Assembly: GCA_964583795.1 (NCBI GenBank)
Contig: CAZOWX010000008.1
Coordinates: 1-61,354, forward strand
Direction of reading: 5' to 3'
Origin: JBDTME01 sp964583795
Lineage (GTDB): Bacteria > Patescibacteriota > Microgenomatia > UBA1400 > PJMF01
Length of the DNA stretch: 61,354 nt
Positions within the stretch are counted from its first letter, which is position 1. Each line of letters starts with the position of its first letter. Of this stretch, positions 8,558-17,769 are shown in pieces. Position numbers and translations under genes: made by a program. The notes beneath the pieces are model-generated. The model was not told the origin of the DNA. It searched no databases and saw only the letters and a list, made by a program, of their open reading frames with translations.

Positions 8558-10024
8558 ATGATCAAATTTGATATAAGAAAAATAAGAACACGCTGGGATA
8601 CGTTGGTAGTTATTTGCTTATTGCTTGTGTTTTCTGGTTGGAGAACGATCACACTACAAAATCGATCACTTGACTCTGACGAGATATTCTCAATATTATT
8701 CTCTCAAAGGTTTCACTACAACCTTCTGAATACGCACAATCCTTTTGATGATGGGAACCCCCCACTACATTTTGTTATCGTAAAATTTTTCAACCAAGTG
8801 CTTGGATTGCATGCCGAACTCGTAAGACTTTCTTCTGTCATTTTTTACTTCCTATCTGGATATTACGTTTACTTACTCAGCAAGCATTTTTTAGGAAATC
8901 AAGCCATAAAAAACATATTCGCTGTTCTTTTCTTTCTTAGCTCATCACTAATTTTCTTTTACGCTGGAAATAATCGTCCTTATTCTCTATTAGTCCTGAC
9001 ATCGTTAGCCACGTTTTACTATCAAGCAACTTACTTTTTCACACCACATCGTGCTTATACTGTCTTGCTGTTGAGTATTATCGCATGCACTGTCGGTTTT
9101 TACACACACTACAGTTTTACGATTTTCTTCGCTTTTTTGTGGCTCAGTTTACTCGTGTTTATTCGAAGTAAACAAAAGTTGTTAAAAACAGTTCAAATCG
9201 TTTTACCTCCATTGCTTCTCTATTCTCCCTGGATTATCCGTTTTGGTCTAAGTCAGTTATATCCTAAAACACACGGAGCTGGAGCTCCATATTATTTGTG
9301 GCAAAAAAGTTTACCTGCTCTATCTTTTACTAGATGGATGAGTGTTGTTTTCAATTTCTCCGAAGGGAATTACGTTCACTCTTTAATTATCGCTATTCTT
9401 CTTATCCTTTTATTGAGCATAGTCACATTCAAAATTGTAAAACGAGAAAAATACTCTCAGCAAAAACTCTTTTTTCACTTATTTCTATGTGTTTCTTTGA
9501 TTCTCTTCTTTATGACTCCTCTCTACAAAACACTTACCATTCCTCGATACTCGATATTTTTGATTCCGTTTATCTACTTGTCCTTGAGCACTTTTGTTCG
9601 TTTTTCCAAGTCTTTTGTGTTATCCGTACCTCTAGTCTGCATCGTTTTCATTTTTTTTATACGAGGAACCACAAGGTTGGATACTCCCCATGAAGACTGG
9701 AGAGGTTTAGCTCAATATTTATCAGCTCACTCCTTAGTTGCAGGCAAGACAGTAATCATTGCAGACCAGTACTATCTTGTACCAGTTATACGCTTTTACT
9801 ATACCGGATCAGCAGTGATTGGTTGTTTGAAAGAGTTTGATGAATCCAGTGAATGCAAAATTTCTAAGGATGAAATAAGTACATATCTTCATATCAACTA
9901 CGTTCAAGCGCCTTGGACTTATCCCTATACAGGCATGCTCGAAAATGACAACATCGTACAAAAAGACTCTCGTCATTTTGCATCGATAGTACTTTTTGAG
10001 TTAACAAACAAGTCAGTTAAGTAA
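8558..10024 (+). CDS. GT-C type membrane glycosyltransferase (GT39-like)
   Basis: 488 residues, about 10 membrane helices. Asp41/Glu42 in SLDSDEIFSILFS after the first helix, and the following PPLHFVIVKFF segment, match the GT39/ArnT/PMT-type first loop. It diverges from the two related minus-strand genes on either side and is transcribed in the opposite direction. The C-terminal region has a DTPHEDWRGLAQYL motif resembling that of many bacterial GT39 proteins. The lipid-linked donor is inferred from the family. Confidence 0.75.
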   Translation: MIKFDIRKIRTRWDTLVVICLLLVFSGWRTITLQNRSLDSDEIFSILFSQRFHYNLLNTHNPFDDGNPPLHFVIVKFFNQVLGLHAELVRLSSVIFYFLSGYYVYLLSKHFLGNQAIKNIFAVLFFLSSSLIFFYAGNNRPYSLLVLTSLATFYYQATYFFTPHRAYTVLLLSIIACTVGFYTHYSFTIFFAFLWLSLLVFIRSKQKLLKTVQIVLPPLLLYSPWIIRFGLSQLYPKTHGAGAPYYLWQKSLPALSFTRWMSVVFNFSEGNYVHSLIIAILLILLLSIVTFKIVKREKYSQQKLFFHLFLCVSLILFFMTPLYKTLTIPRYSIFLIPFIYLSLSTFVRFSKSFVLSVPLVCIVFIFFIRGTTRLDTPHEDWRGLAQYLSAHSLVAGKTVIIADQYYLVPVIRFYYTGSAVIGCLKEFDESSECKISKDEISTYLHINYVQAPWTYPYTGMLENDNIVQKDSRHFASIVLFELTNKSVK

Positions 10025-10037
10025 ATAAATAAATCGA

Positions 10038-11711
10038 TTAGCGAGCTTCCTCACTCTGTTTGTACTTACTTTCAATAAAGATCATAACTGAATCTGAGAT
10101 TGTGTGGGTGACACTTTTTTCATCACATTGGCTAAAATCATAAACATTTACTTTTATGACTGCTTTATGAGAGTTAAAAAACTCACAAGCACCTTTATTA
10201 TCTGCAATGTCTTCAATTGTTAAGTGATATCTTTTTGCATACCAATTAAAATAATTGTTGTAAAAATCATACACTCCTTTATCAATACGCTGATTGGCAG
10301 ATGTTGCTAGCTGGATAGCTTCAGGAGAAATTTGACTGTTATAGAGTAAAATCTGCTTTTTGTCTTTTGCTTCCTGCATCATTTTTTTTGCACCGATAGC
10401 ATGCTTAGACATATCAAAACTGTGATCTAAAAGTTTTAAACTCAAGTCCAACCAAGGGATAAAAAAGAACAAAAAAAGAGTTATCAAGACGAAATAGCTC
10501 ATTTTCTTTTTTTGTTGGTTAATAGCTAAAAAAAGGATGGTTAACACTGTAGGAATTAAATATAAATAATGTCGAACATGTAAATCAAAATAACCTTGGA
10601 CGTAACTAATAGCAGTGATACTTATAAATTGAGAACTTAGTACAAAAAACAAGTTGATGGATGTTCTTGTTTTATTTTTGTAGGCAAAAAAAAGAAGTAT
10701 CACCGTCAATGGACACATCCACCAATGTAAGAACTCTATGGAGAGCAAATCTTTCAGTGTTTGTTCTACAATCATTCGAGCCATTGGCTCTGCAACAGGT
10801 TGATACTTATTTACATGAAAAAATAAAATTGTCCCTAAAAATAGATTTGCAAAAAAAACAACAAAAAAGTTTTTTTTTGGTACTTGTTTATCAAAAAAGC
10901 CCAAAACTAAAAACGGTACAACAGTTAGCAATTGAAAGATTGAGTTTAAAACAAAAAGCAGAAGCAACGGTAAAAATTGTAAATGAAATAATTTCCCCCG
11001 TAAAAAAAGAAGAATGGTAATCGATGTGCCAAGAGCAGCAAACTCGTAGAATCGAAGTTCGAAAGCATAAGAAAATAGGATTGGATGAAAAAAATAGGTT
11101 AAAAACGATACTGACATGAGCGAGAATCTCAATTTTTTTGTCATTAAATTTTCTTTTTTTATACAAGCTATTTCATTTACGATTAGAAGGAATATTACAG
11201 CCGATATGGTATGGAAAATCATGTAAGGCACTCGAAAAAAGAATTCTTGGTAATCTACTGGAAATAAATCAACCACTTGTTTCAGGTAGTGCATATTCCA
11301 GTAATCCAAAGGGGGAGTGGCTGCATGTTGCGTCAGCACAAATCCTGAAATTTCCTCAAAATGCTTTTCAGCAAATAAAATAACACCTATTTCATCACCC
11401 CACAGTTCAAGGGAATTTATTTTTGAGAAGAATAAAATGTAGAAAAGCAGTGAAAAACACCCTGCGCAGATTATAGAGATCTTTAACTCTTTACTTAGTG
11501 TTGTTATTTTTTTCCCAAGAGGTAATAAATTAACGAAAACAAAAAAGAGCATGAAAAAATAGAGAAACTTTGCAAACACGCTCCTACTGAAAAGCAGAGT
11601 TGTGATTAAAGCACAGAAGAGAACAATTTTTACAATCCTGAAGATGAAAATTAAATCTCGTTTTTTCAACCAAGTTATAAGATTGAGAGTTAGTATAAAT
11701 TTAGTTAGCAT
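10038..11711 (-). CDS. GT-C type membrane glycosyltransferase, paralogue 2
   Basis: 557 residues, homologous end to end to the protein at 6857-8518. It shares the N-terminal helix KIVLFC-LITTLLFS-SVFAK, WGDEIGVILF at the same residues (104-113), HAAxPPLDYWNMHY, and the C-terminal RIDKGVYDFYNNYFNWYAKRYH. The pair looks like a duplication that now brackets a third GT-C gene. Separate specificities for donor or acceptor are likely but cannot be read here. The upstream 210 bp are non-coding and carry a repeat shared with 13086-13128. Confidence 0.75.
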   Translation of the reverse strand: MLTKFILTLNLITWLKKRDLIFIFRIVKIVLFCALITTLLFSRSVFAKFLYFFMLFFVFVNLLPLGKKITTLSKELKISIICAGCFSLLFYILFFSKINSLELWGDEIGVILFAEKHFEEISGFVLTQHAATPPLDYWNMHYLKQVVDLFPVDYQEFFFRVPYMIFHTISAVIFLLIVNEIACIKKENLMTKKLRFSLMSVSFLTYFFHPILFSYAFELRFYEFAALGTSITILLFLRGKLFHLQFLPLLLLFVLNSIFQLLTVVPFLVLGFFDKQVPKKNFFVVFFANLFLGTILFFHVNKYQPVAEPMARMIVEQTLKDLLSIEFLHWWMCPLTVILLFFAYKNKTRTSINLFFVLSSQFISITAISYVQGYFDLHVRHYLYLIPTVLTILFLAINQQKKKMSYFVLITLFLFFFIPWLDLSLKLLDHSFDMSKHAIGAKKMMQEAKDKKQILLYNSQISPEAIQLATSANQRIDKGVYDFYNNYFNWYAKRYHLTIEDIADNKGACEFFNSHKAVIKVNVYDFSQCDEKSVTHTISDSVMIFIESKYKQSEEAR

Positions 11712-11795
11712 ACATTATTGCAGGCAGTCTGTGACGAATGCCCTGCAGCATCGATAAAGAACTCAAACGTAATGCCATTGGTAAGTACCACTAGC

Positions 11796-11838
11796 TCAAT
11801 TGTGTTGTATGAACTATCAAATAGCGATGCTCGTTAAT
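11796..11838. repeat. 43-nt intergenic repeat, copy 1
   Basis: A segment beginning tcaattgtg and ending ttaat recurs at 13086-13128 with roughly 8 mismatches in 43 positions. Both copies lie in non-coding gaps downstream (in minus-strand sense) of glycan genes. Neither is translated in a credible gene. Role unknown: remnant of a mobile spacer, or a structured 3' end. Confidence 0.5.
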
Positions 11839-11922
11839 GCCCGTTTCCTACTTATCGTTAAGAACGTCCTACAACTGACTAAGACTCATCTCGTTGTATG
11901 TGCAGTTCTAAACCACGTCATC

Positions 11923-12741
11923 TTATATTTTTTGGGCAACCATTACACAATCAAAGTAGTGTGAATATCCAAGTTTCTTTAATAAAATACTTTGCTGTTC
12001 TACAGAGAAATTAGAAATAAACCACCGAAGTATCCTCTGTAATCTTGAAGAAAATATAGGTGAATAGTACTCATATTGCACCACTTTAAGTGAAAACTTA
12101 GTTAGTTGCTGAACCATTTCGTTGATATCAATTTTTTTAATCGGCAATATCTCCGACGATCTGTCGTTTGCAATAGAATTAAATATCAATTTAGGGACCT
12201 CGCTCATGATGACTTCACCTGATTTTTGCCATTGTATGTTATATGTACCAAACAATGAGTTTTTCATGGTAAATGCAAGGATAAAATATCCATTACTCTT
12301 TATGACACGTCTGACTTTTTTTAGAATATTTTCCCAATCATCTTCAGAAACATGTTGGGCCAAATGCATACAAAATACTACATCAAACGATAATGGAGGA
12401 AATAGTATATTTTGGAAGAAATTTGTAATAACTGAATCTTTTCGAAAAACGTTATTTTTTTTAGCTTGACTAGCTCTTGATAAATCTGGCTCCACTAATG
12501 TCCACTTACCTTTAACGCGTATTATGTTAGGCAATCGTCCAGTTCCTGCTCCAATGTCTAGAACATTTGTAGTTGGAGAGAAAAAATTTTTTGGGATAGA
12601 CTTTGAAAGTAAAGTTTTCAAAGCAATAATTTCCTGCTCTTCCCATGTTTGAACACTCGTGTTACCACCTAGTGTAAAAACTCCCCGCTCTGTTTGAGAA
12701 GCAGGATAATGGTATGTTTTTATATTGCGCATATATTCCAA
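11923..12741 (-). CDS. Class I SAM-dependent methyltransferase
   Basis: 272 residues. Motif I VLDIGAGTGRLP lies at residues 60-71, post-I LVEPD follows, and DVVFCMHLAQHVSEDDW then YFILAF give the Methyltransf_11/25 pattern. It is flanked by non-coding DNA on both sides (about 210 and 410 bp) and so is probably transcribed alone. Within a glycan cluster it may methylate a sugar or terminate chain growth; this is inferred from context only. Confidence 0.85.
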   Translation of the reverse strand: MEYMRNIKTYHYPASQTERGVFTLGGNTSVQTWEEQEIIALKTLLSKSIPKNFFSPTTNVLDIGAGTGRLPNIIRVKGKWTLVEPDLSRASQAKKNNVFRKDSVITNFFQNILFPPLSFDVVFCMHLAQHVSEDDWENILKKVRRVIKSNGYFILAFTMKNSLFGTYNIQWQKSGEVIMSEVPKLIFNSIANDRSSEILPIKKIDINEMVQQLTKFSLKVVQYEYYSPIFSSRLQRILRWFISNFSVEQQSILLKKLGYSHYFDCVMVAQKI

Positions 12742-13152
12742 GAAGTTCCGATTTTAGTCAGTTATCACTGGTGGGACTGAAAACCTGGGATTATTGTGTC
12801 GGTTTTTTTTATTTTTGTTTTTTCTAACTTTCCAATTAGCTTTTGTTCTTTTATGAATGTCTAATAAATTAGTATTTTTCAATTGTTTGCACTATTTTAC
12901 TTTTTTAATTGCCAAAACTATTTAACTTGCCTGATAAAATATTCAAGGATTCTCACCACCGTAGTTGTGGATATTATTGCATTATAACATTTTTCATGTA
13001 AGCAACTACCAGGTTGGATACAACATATACAATCTAGTTCCTAGAAAATATGCAAATCACTCAAGCTCATTTAGACACATTTGGTTCAATTGTGCTGTAT
13101 GAGTTATCAAACAGTTATGTTCATTAATCGACTTATTACTTTGATGGTTCTT
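12742..13152. other. Non-coding gap, 411 bp
   Basis: AT-rich sequence with no credible gene on either strand. It contains a long T-rich tract near 12808-12830 and the second copy of the 43-nt repeat (13086-13128). The promoter of the methyltransferase gene at 12741 should lie at its left end, but no convincing -35/-10 pair stands out. Confidence 0.5.
13086..13128. repeat. 43-nt intergenic repeat, copy 2
   Basis: Partner of 11796-11838 in the same orientation. It lies 25 bp beyond the stop of the WecG/TagA gene, which could make it part of a transcript 3' end. Confidence 0.5.
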
Positions 13153-13887
13153 TTACAAGCGAACAACTGGTTTCGATATAATTAACCACGTGAGATGAAG
13201 AAAATCAGTTAAATATCTCCTTAAAAGCCTCTTTGGCTCTAGCACTACTCTCCAAAGCCATTCCAGTCCGTTGTTCCTTAAAATACTTGGAGCTCTAGGG
13301 GTTGTCCCCGATAATATATCAAAAGCAGATCCAACACCTATCCCTACGAAAGCATTTATCTTATCAGAATGTTTGATCAGCCATTTTTCCTGTTTTAGTG
13401 GCCCTACGCCTATAAGTACGATGTCAGGTTTAGTTTTTTTAATTTGAGTCAATATTACTTCATCAACTTTTTCGTTCCAGTCATTCCCAAATGGCGGTGC
13501 AAAAAAACCACAGATGTTTTTAGGATACTTTTCTACTATTCGTTTAAGAATTTGTAGAGTGGAGCCTATTATATAAATTTTATAACGATCATTCTGAAGT
13601 ATTCTTTCCACTAAATCAGTTCCACTCACTCGTCCAGGCAATGACTTAGTTGAGTACCAACTCAGTTTTGATAACCAAACGAGAGGTACTCCATCACAAA
13701 AAATCAGACTATTATTATTGTGCTTCTCTTTGCACGGTTGGTCATTTCTTAATTCAAGTAAAATGTGCACGTTCATAGCAAAAACAAGCGTTTTTTTCTT
13801 TCTTTTAATACTTTCATAAACACGTTTATCAATTGATTCTCGTGTTAAACAATCAACGCGTTGAGATAAAAGGATAGAGGATTCCAT
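13153..13887 (-). CDS. WecG/TagA/CpsF family glycosyltransferase (GT26)
   Basis: 244 residues, normal length. It carries the family signature GVGPLKQEKW, then FVGIGVGSAFDILSGTTPRAPSI, then NGLEWLWRVVLEPKRLLRRY at the C-terminus. Members transfer ManNAc/ManNAcA-type sugars to an undecaprenyl-linked acceptor at the inner face of the membrane, an early step of cell-surface polymer synthesis. Last gene of a tight minus-strand operon from 19286, overlapping its upstream GT2 gene by 35 bp. Confidence 0.92.
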   Translation of the reverse strand: MESSILLSQRVDCLTRESIDKRVYESIKRKKKTLVFAMNVHILLELRNDQPCKEKHNNNSLIFCDGVPLVWLSKLSWYSTKSLPGRVSGTDLVERILQNDRYKIYIIGSTLQILKRIVEKYPKNICGFFAPPFGNDWNEKVDEVILTQIKKTKPDIVLIGVGPLKQEKWLIKHSDKINAFVGIGVGSAFDILSGTTPRAPSILRNNGLEWLWRVVLEPKRLLRRYLTDFLHLTWLIISKPVVRL

Positions 13888-14791
13888 TCAGTTCCTTCTG
13901 CTGTATAGTCTTTAAAAGACGTGACAATATAAATGAACCACAAAAGAAAAGAAGATAAAAACTTAACCGAGTGGCTGAAATACGAGTGTCTTCACAATAC
14001 TGTCTCATAACTTTCATAAATAGCGGTAAAAATGGTTTAGTTTTTATTTTCAAATTTATACGAATTTGCTCCCATTTTTTCTCGTACAAAGCATGCCCTC
14101 GGAGGTGAGTATACATCCGTGTTAAAAACTGACGAAAATGGATAGAACCTTGATGAAATACCATTAAAGAGTCCACATATTTCCCTTTTCCTCCTTTTTG
14201 ATAAATTTGCATTCCCAAATCTGAGTCTTCACACGTAAAGTCATCTTTTCCCAAGCGGTCACTAGAAAACTGTATTTTTTTGGCTTTTAAATAATGCCTA
14301 TCCAGAGTAACATTCTTTGTATCCAAAATCTCGGGGTCAGAAATTGAATTCCCCGCAATTTTTGACTTCGTCCAAAGCTCGTAAAATAAACTTTCCGCAA
14401 AGCTGTATATGTTTTGGTTGTTACTGGGAATAGATCTCCCTAAGAAAAACACTGCTTTTTTGTTTTTACTTATCTCCTGTTTTAGACAGTAAGCATAATG
14501 TGACTGCACAACACAATCGTCATCAATAAATGTAAGCCATCTGTTTTGTGCTGCACTAAGAGCAAGGTTTCTCCCAGAAATGACATCACCTTGTAAATTT
14601 TTTATGTATTGAGTACGTAAAAGTGTATTACGAAATAATGAGACACAATGACTTTCGGTAACATCTGTTGAACTTCCATCCACAACAATCAGCTCATCAA
14701 AGGCATCGTGTTGTGAAATGACGCTGGCCAAACATTTCAACAACAAAGTAGGTCGATTTTTGGTAACAAGTGCTACACTGATTTTTTGCAT
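13853..14791 (-). CDS. Family 2 glycosyltransferase
   Basis: 312 residues. GT-A fold: N-terminal ISVALVTKNRP strand, nucleotide-binding VVDGSSTD, and the metal-binding DDD at 90-92 (TFIDDDCV). A later FTCEDSDLGMQIYQKGGKGKYV segment is the acceptor-site ED motif. A hydrophobic stretch near the C-terminus may associate it with the membrane. It lies 7 bp downstream of another GT2 gene of similar design, and both share the HxxxxxxR(Q)FLTRMY-type tail. Confidence 0.9.
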   Translation of the reverse strand: MQKISVALVTKNRPTLLLKCLASVISQHDAFDELIVVDGSSTDVTESHCVSLFRNTLLRTQYIKNLQGDVISGRNLALSAAQNRWLTFIDDDCVVQSHYAYCLKQEISKNKKAVFFLGRSIPSNNQNIYSFAESLFYELWTKSKIAGNSISDPEILDTKNVTLDRHYLKAKKIQFSSDRLGKDDFTCEDSDLGMQIYQKGGKGKYVDSLMVFHQGSIHFRQFLTRMYTHLRGHALYEKKWEQIRINLKIKTKPFLPLFMKVMRQYCEDTRISATRLSFYLLFFCGSFILSRLLKTIQQKELNGILYPFISTR

Positions 14792-14798
14792 ATTGAAG

Positions 14799-15695
14799 TT
14801 AAATCAATTTCCAAAGTACCCTTTTTATTTTTAGTAAAATGATCGAAGAAAGTATGACAGTTAACAACTGCACTTTTTTCAAAAAAGTCAGTTTGTAGGG
14901 TCTCGTAAATTCAGAAAAATAAAAGAAAAAACCTTTCTTGTTTTTTTCGGTGTTCAATTTTTCTATTTGTAAATTCCATTTTTTTCGGTAGTTTTCATAA
15001 CTTTCTGCAGCGAAAAAAAGTTTTTTTAGATACCAGCTAACATAAGTTGGATCACGATGGAATACCACAATATTTTTGTCATAAATAGCACGACCACCAG
15101 CTAGTTGGATGCGTAAACCCAAATCACAGTCTTCTGCTGCACCGAGATTTTTATAAACACGCTTTTCATCAAAAAACACTCTATTTGTCTTCAAAAACTT
15201 ACGGTTATATACAATGTTTTTATTATCTAATATTTCAAGTAAAGTAATGTCTTGACCTCTGGTGTACTTTTCTTTCCACTTCCAGTTAAGAAATAAGGTA
15301 GCAAGGGAAAAAACGTTCGTTTCATCATATGTGCCGGAATAGCCAAGAATTGCCGATACATTTGATGCATTGTTCTTTAGGGATGACTGAATGTTTTCAA
15401 ACCAGTCAACTTGAGCTACACAATCGTCATCAATAAAAGCTACCCTGTCATACTGAGCCTCTTTGAGACCTCGATTGTATACTACCGGATATCCCTGTTT
15501 TTTCTCTAAAATATGTTTGATTTTCGTCTTAGCAATTTGAGAAAAAGCTGCAACAACTTCTGAAGTTCGATCACAAGAGTCATTGTTGACAACAACAATT
15601 TCACTCGGCAGTTTTTTTTGAGCTAAAAGAGAGACCAAACACTCAGATAGTAAAGAAGCTCGATCTTTTGTTACGATTACTACTGAAACTTTCAT
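14799..15695 (-). CDS. Family 2 glycosyltransferase
   Basis: 298 residues. Starts SVVIVTKDRASLL, with nucleotide-binding VVNNDSCDRT and DDD at 89-91 (AFIDDDCV). The acceptor motif AAEDCDLGLRIQLAGGRAIYD is followed by a C-terminal basic/hydrophobic segment. Related to the gene immediately downstream, suggesting duplication with sequential sugar additions. It is 4 bp from the upstream GT4 gene. Confidence 0.9.
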   Translation of the reverse strand: MKVSVVIVTKDRASLLSECLVSLLAQKKLPSEIVVVNNDSCDRTSEVVAAFSQIAKTKIKHILEKKQGYPVVYNRGLKEAQYDRVAFIDDDCVAQVDWFENIQSSLKNNASNVSAILGYSGTYDETNVFSLATLFLNWKWKEKYTRGQDITLLEILDNKNIVYNRKFLKTNRVFFDEKRVYKNLGAAEDCDLGLRIQLAGGRAIYDKNIVVFHRDPTYVSWYLKKLFFAAESYENYRKKWNLQIEKLNTEKNKKGFFFYFSEFTRPYKLTFLKKVQLLTVILSSIILLKIKRVLWKLI

Positions 15696-15699
15696 TTAT

Positions 15700-16905
15700 T
15701 TATCCTAAGGTAAGTTCATCGATAATTGTTTGATATTCGGATAGAAAACTTTCTCGAAAGTTTTGCTTTAGATATCGTTGGGCATTACAAATAAGTTTCT
15801 TTTTCAACTTAGAACGAGTTAGCAATTTTACTACAGCATCAGCAAATTCTTGAGCGGTATCAGCCACCAAATAACTACTCGGGTCATACACTAAACCGTA
15901 TAAACCTAGTCTTGTAGAAACGACAGGCAAGTTACTTTTCAATGCTGTTAGAATTTTAAATCTGATACCACTTGCAATTCTAATTGGCGAGACAAATATA
16001 CTAGCATGTGCAAAAAAAGGCTTTAGGTTTTTTTGATACCCATAACAAAAAACTTGATGTGAGGTCAAATGAGAAAGAAGCTTCCTACTATTCATGCCAA
16101 CAATATGAAGTTCAGTCCGTGGTTGTTCTCTCAATACAAGAGGAAAAACTTCACTGATAAACCATCTCATCCCATCTTCATTCGGATACCAATCAAAGTT
16201 ACCAACAAAAAGCAGACTATTTCCATTTAATGTATTTGCTTGAAAATTACGATAATGAGGAAAAAAGTCTAATTTCATTTTTTGAACAGTAATATTCAAA
16301 TTGGGGTAAAACTGCAAAAGTCGTTTCTTCTCACCAATAGAAAGACTAAAAATGTGATCAAAAACTGGAAAATACTTTTTTTCCTGTTTTTTAATTAATG
16401 CGGTCTCAAGAAAGTAAAATATTCTTTGACTAAAACTTTTTCCATACGCAGCTATGCCTTTAGTAATATCTGATTCAATATTTTGGGACTCTAAAATCCA
16501 AATTTGTTTTTTCTCCAGAGGTAAAAACTGTGACATACTAAAACGATCAATGTGGATAATATCTGGATAAAATGCGCCAAGTATTTCAGATAATTGAACT
16601 TTAATCTGTGGATGATAGTATTGAGCAAAGAGATACGGTCGAACATGTAGGTAATTGTTTATCAACCACAACGGCCTTGTCTTCACTCTATTTAAAATGA
16701 GCGAATGTTTGAAAAAAGTAACGTGTGAAGCAACATTACTCAGTTCAGAAAGAACAGTAGTTGAAGGAACTTCTTTACAAAGAAAAAAAAGGTAAACTTC
16801 AAATTCTTTATTCAATTCTCTCAGAGTATGATAGGTCTTAATATTTCCCCCAGAATCTAGAGGAAAAGGCGGTGACTCTGTAATAAAAAGTATTTTCTTT
16901 TTCAC
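15700..16905 (-). CDS. Family 4-type (GT-B) glycosyltransferase
   Basis: 401 residues. N-terminal half ILFITESPPFPLDSGGNIKTYH with the glycine-rich donor loop; C-terminal half LLFVGNFDWYPNEDGMRWF and FVSPIRIASGIRFKILTALKSNLPVVST, the GT4/GT1 nucleotide-sugar pocket. The usual second Glu of the EX7E motif is replaced within IRFKILTALK, common in the TuaH/WcaI-like branch. Operon member between the DUF4330-like and GT2 genes, with gaps of 12 and 4 bp. Confidence 0.88.
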   Translation of the reverse strand: MKKKILFITESPPFPLDSGGNIKTYHTLRELNKEFEVYLFFLCKEVPSTTVLSELSNVASHVTFFKHSLILNRVKTRPLWLINNYLHVRPYLFAQYYHPQIKVQLSEILGAFYPDIIHIDRFSMSQFLPLEKKQIWILESQNIESDITKGIAAYGKSFSQRIFYFLETALIKKQEKKYFPVFDHIFSLSIGEKKRLLQFYPNLNITVQKMKLDFFPHYRNFQANTLNGNSLLFVGNFDWYPNEDGMRWFISEVFPLVLREQPRTELHIVGMNSRKLLSHLTSHQVFCYGYQKNLKPFFAHASIFVSPIRIASGIRFKILTALKSNLPVVSTRLGLYGLVYDPSSYLVADTAQEFADAVVKLLTRSKLKKKLICNAQRYLKQNFRESFLSEYQTIIDELTLG

Positions 16906-16917
16906 ACTAAACGAAAT

Positions 16918-17769
16918 TTATTCTATTCCTATTTTAGTTATTGTAGGAAATACAGCCACCTGTTTGAAGTTCAGGGGCAGAGTCTGACCAATGATCACAG
17001 GAACAAAATCAAAGGTATATAATTCATTACTTAATTCATAAGTACTAAGCTCAATTGCATAAAATACATCAAATAGTTCGGAGTCTGAAGATTGAACGAT
17101 TTGACCATTGATATTTGGAACTGAACGCTGGGCCGGCTTTACAGTTACATCTAAAACCTTCGCCCAAACTTCACCTTTGCTATTCGTGACCTGGTCATTT
17201 TTTTTGATAGAGTATGCTAAGTAAGATGGAACTCCATAAACGTCAGAGTAATATCTGCTATCATATCTTAACTGGGCTACAACAACAGTCTTTCCTTTTG
17301 TGATCGATTTTTCGTCTCGAAAACCAGGAAAGTCTACAACTAAGCCTTTTACTCTCACTTTAGAAAAAGAAAAAATAAAGCTCTCGCCGTAAGTTGCTTG
17401 CTTACCTCTAAAAGAGTAAACTTTTTTGCGTGGATTATAGGTGGCTTGCAACCGTACATCGAGATATACGACATTATCTATTGAACTTTTTTTATATGTC
17501 TCGATGTTTACAATCTCAGCAATCACGTTACCAAGTTCATTGCGCTCAGTATCACCGATTTTGAAGCTACTCGTGTACTCATTACCTGGTAAAGTGTTCG
17601 CATAAAGTGCGTTTTCATCAGTAACTTTGATCCTGATGGTAATAAATGTAGTTTCTCGCTTAAAAAAAATGTAAAAAGTAAATACGGCTAAGATAGCAAG
17701 AACAATAAAGAAAATATCAAAAGTTTTAACTTTGGATAATAAGGTGCGCACATTATGAAAAATTTTCAT
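16918..17769 (-). CDS. DUF4330-like single-pass membrane protein
   Basis: 283 residues: a short cytoplasmic N-terminus, one membrane helix (about 17-34), then an all-beta extracytoplasmic region. The IGDTERNELGNVIAEIVNIE segment and later repeated beta units resemble DUF4330 proteins, which occur in bacterial exopolysaccharide clusters; the match is by pattern, not by search. It overlaps the upstream polymerase gene by 4 bp (17766-17769). It could be an assembly or chain-length factor for the polymer, but no function is established. Confidence 0.6.
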   Translation of the reverse strand: MKIFHNVRTLLSKVKTFDIFFIVLAILAVFTFYIFFKRETTFITIRIKVTDENALYANTLPGNEYTSSFKIGDTERNELGNVIAEIVNIETYKKSSIDNVVYLDVRLQATYNPRKKVYSFRGKQATYGESFIFSFSKVRVKGLVVDFPGFRDEKSITKGKTVVVAQLRYDSRYYSDVYGVPSYLAYSIKKNDQVTNSKGEVWAKVLDVTVKPAQRSVPNINGQIVQSSDSELFDVFYAIELSTYELSNELYTFDFVPVIIGQTLPLNFKQVAVFPTITKIGIE

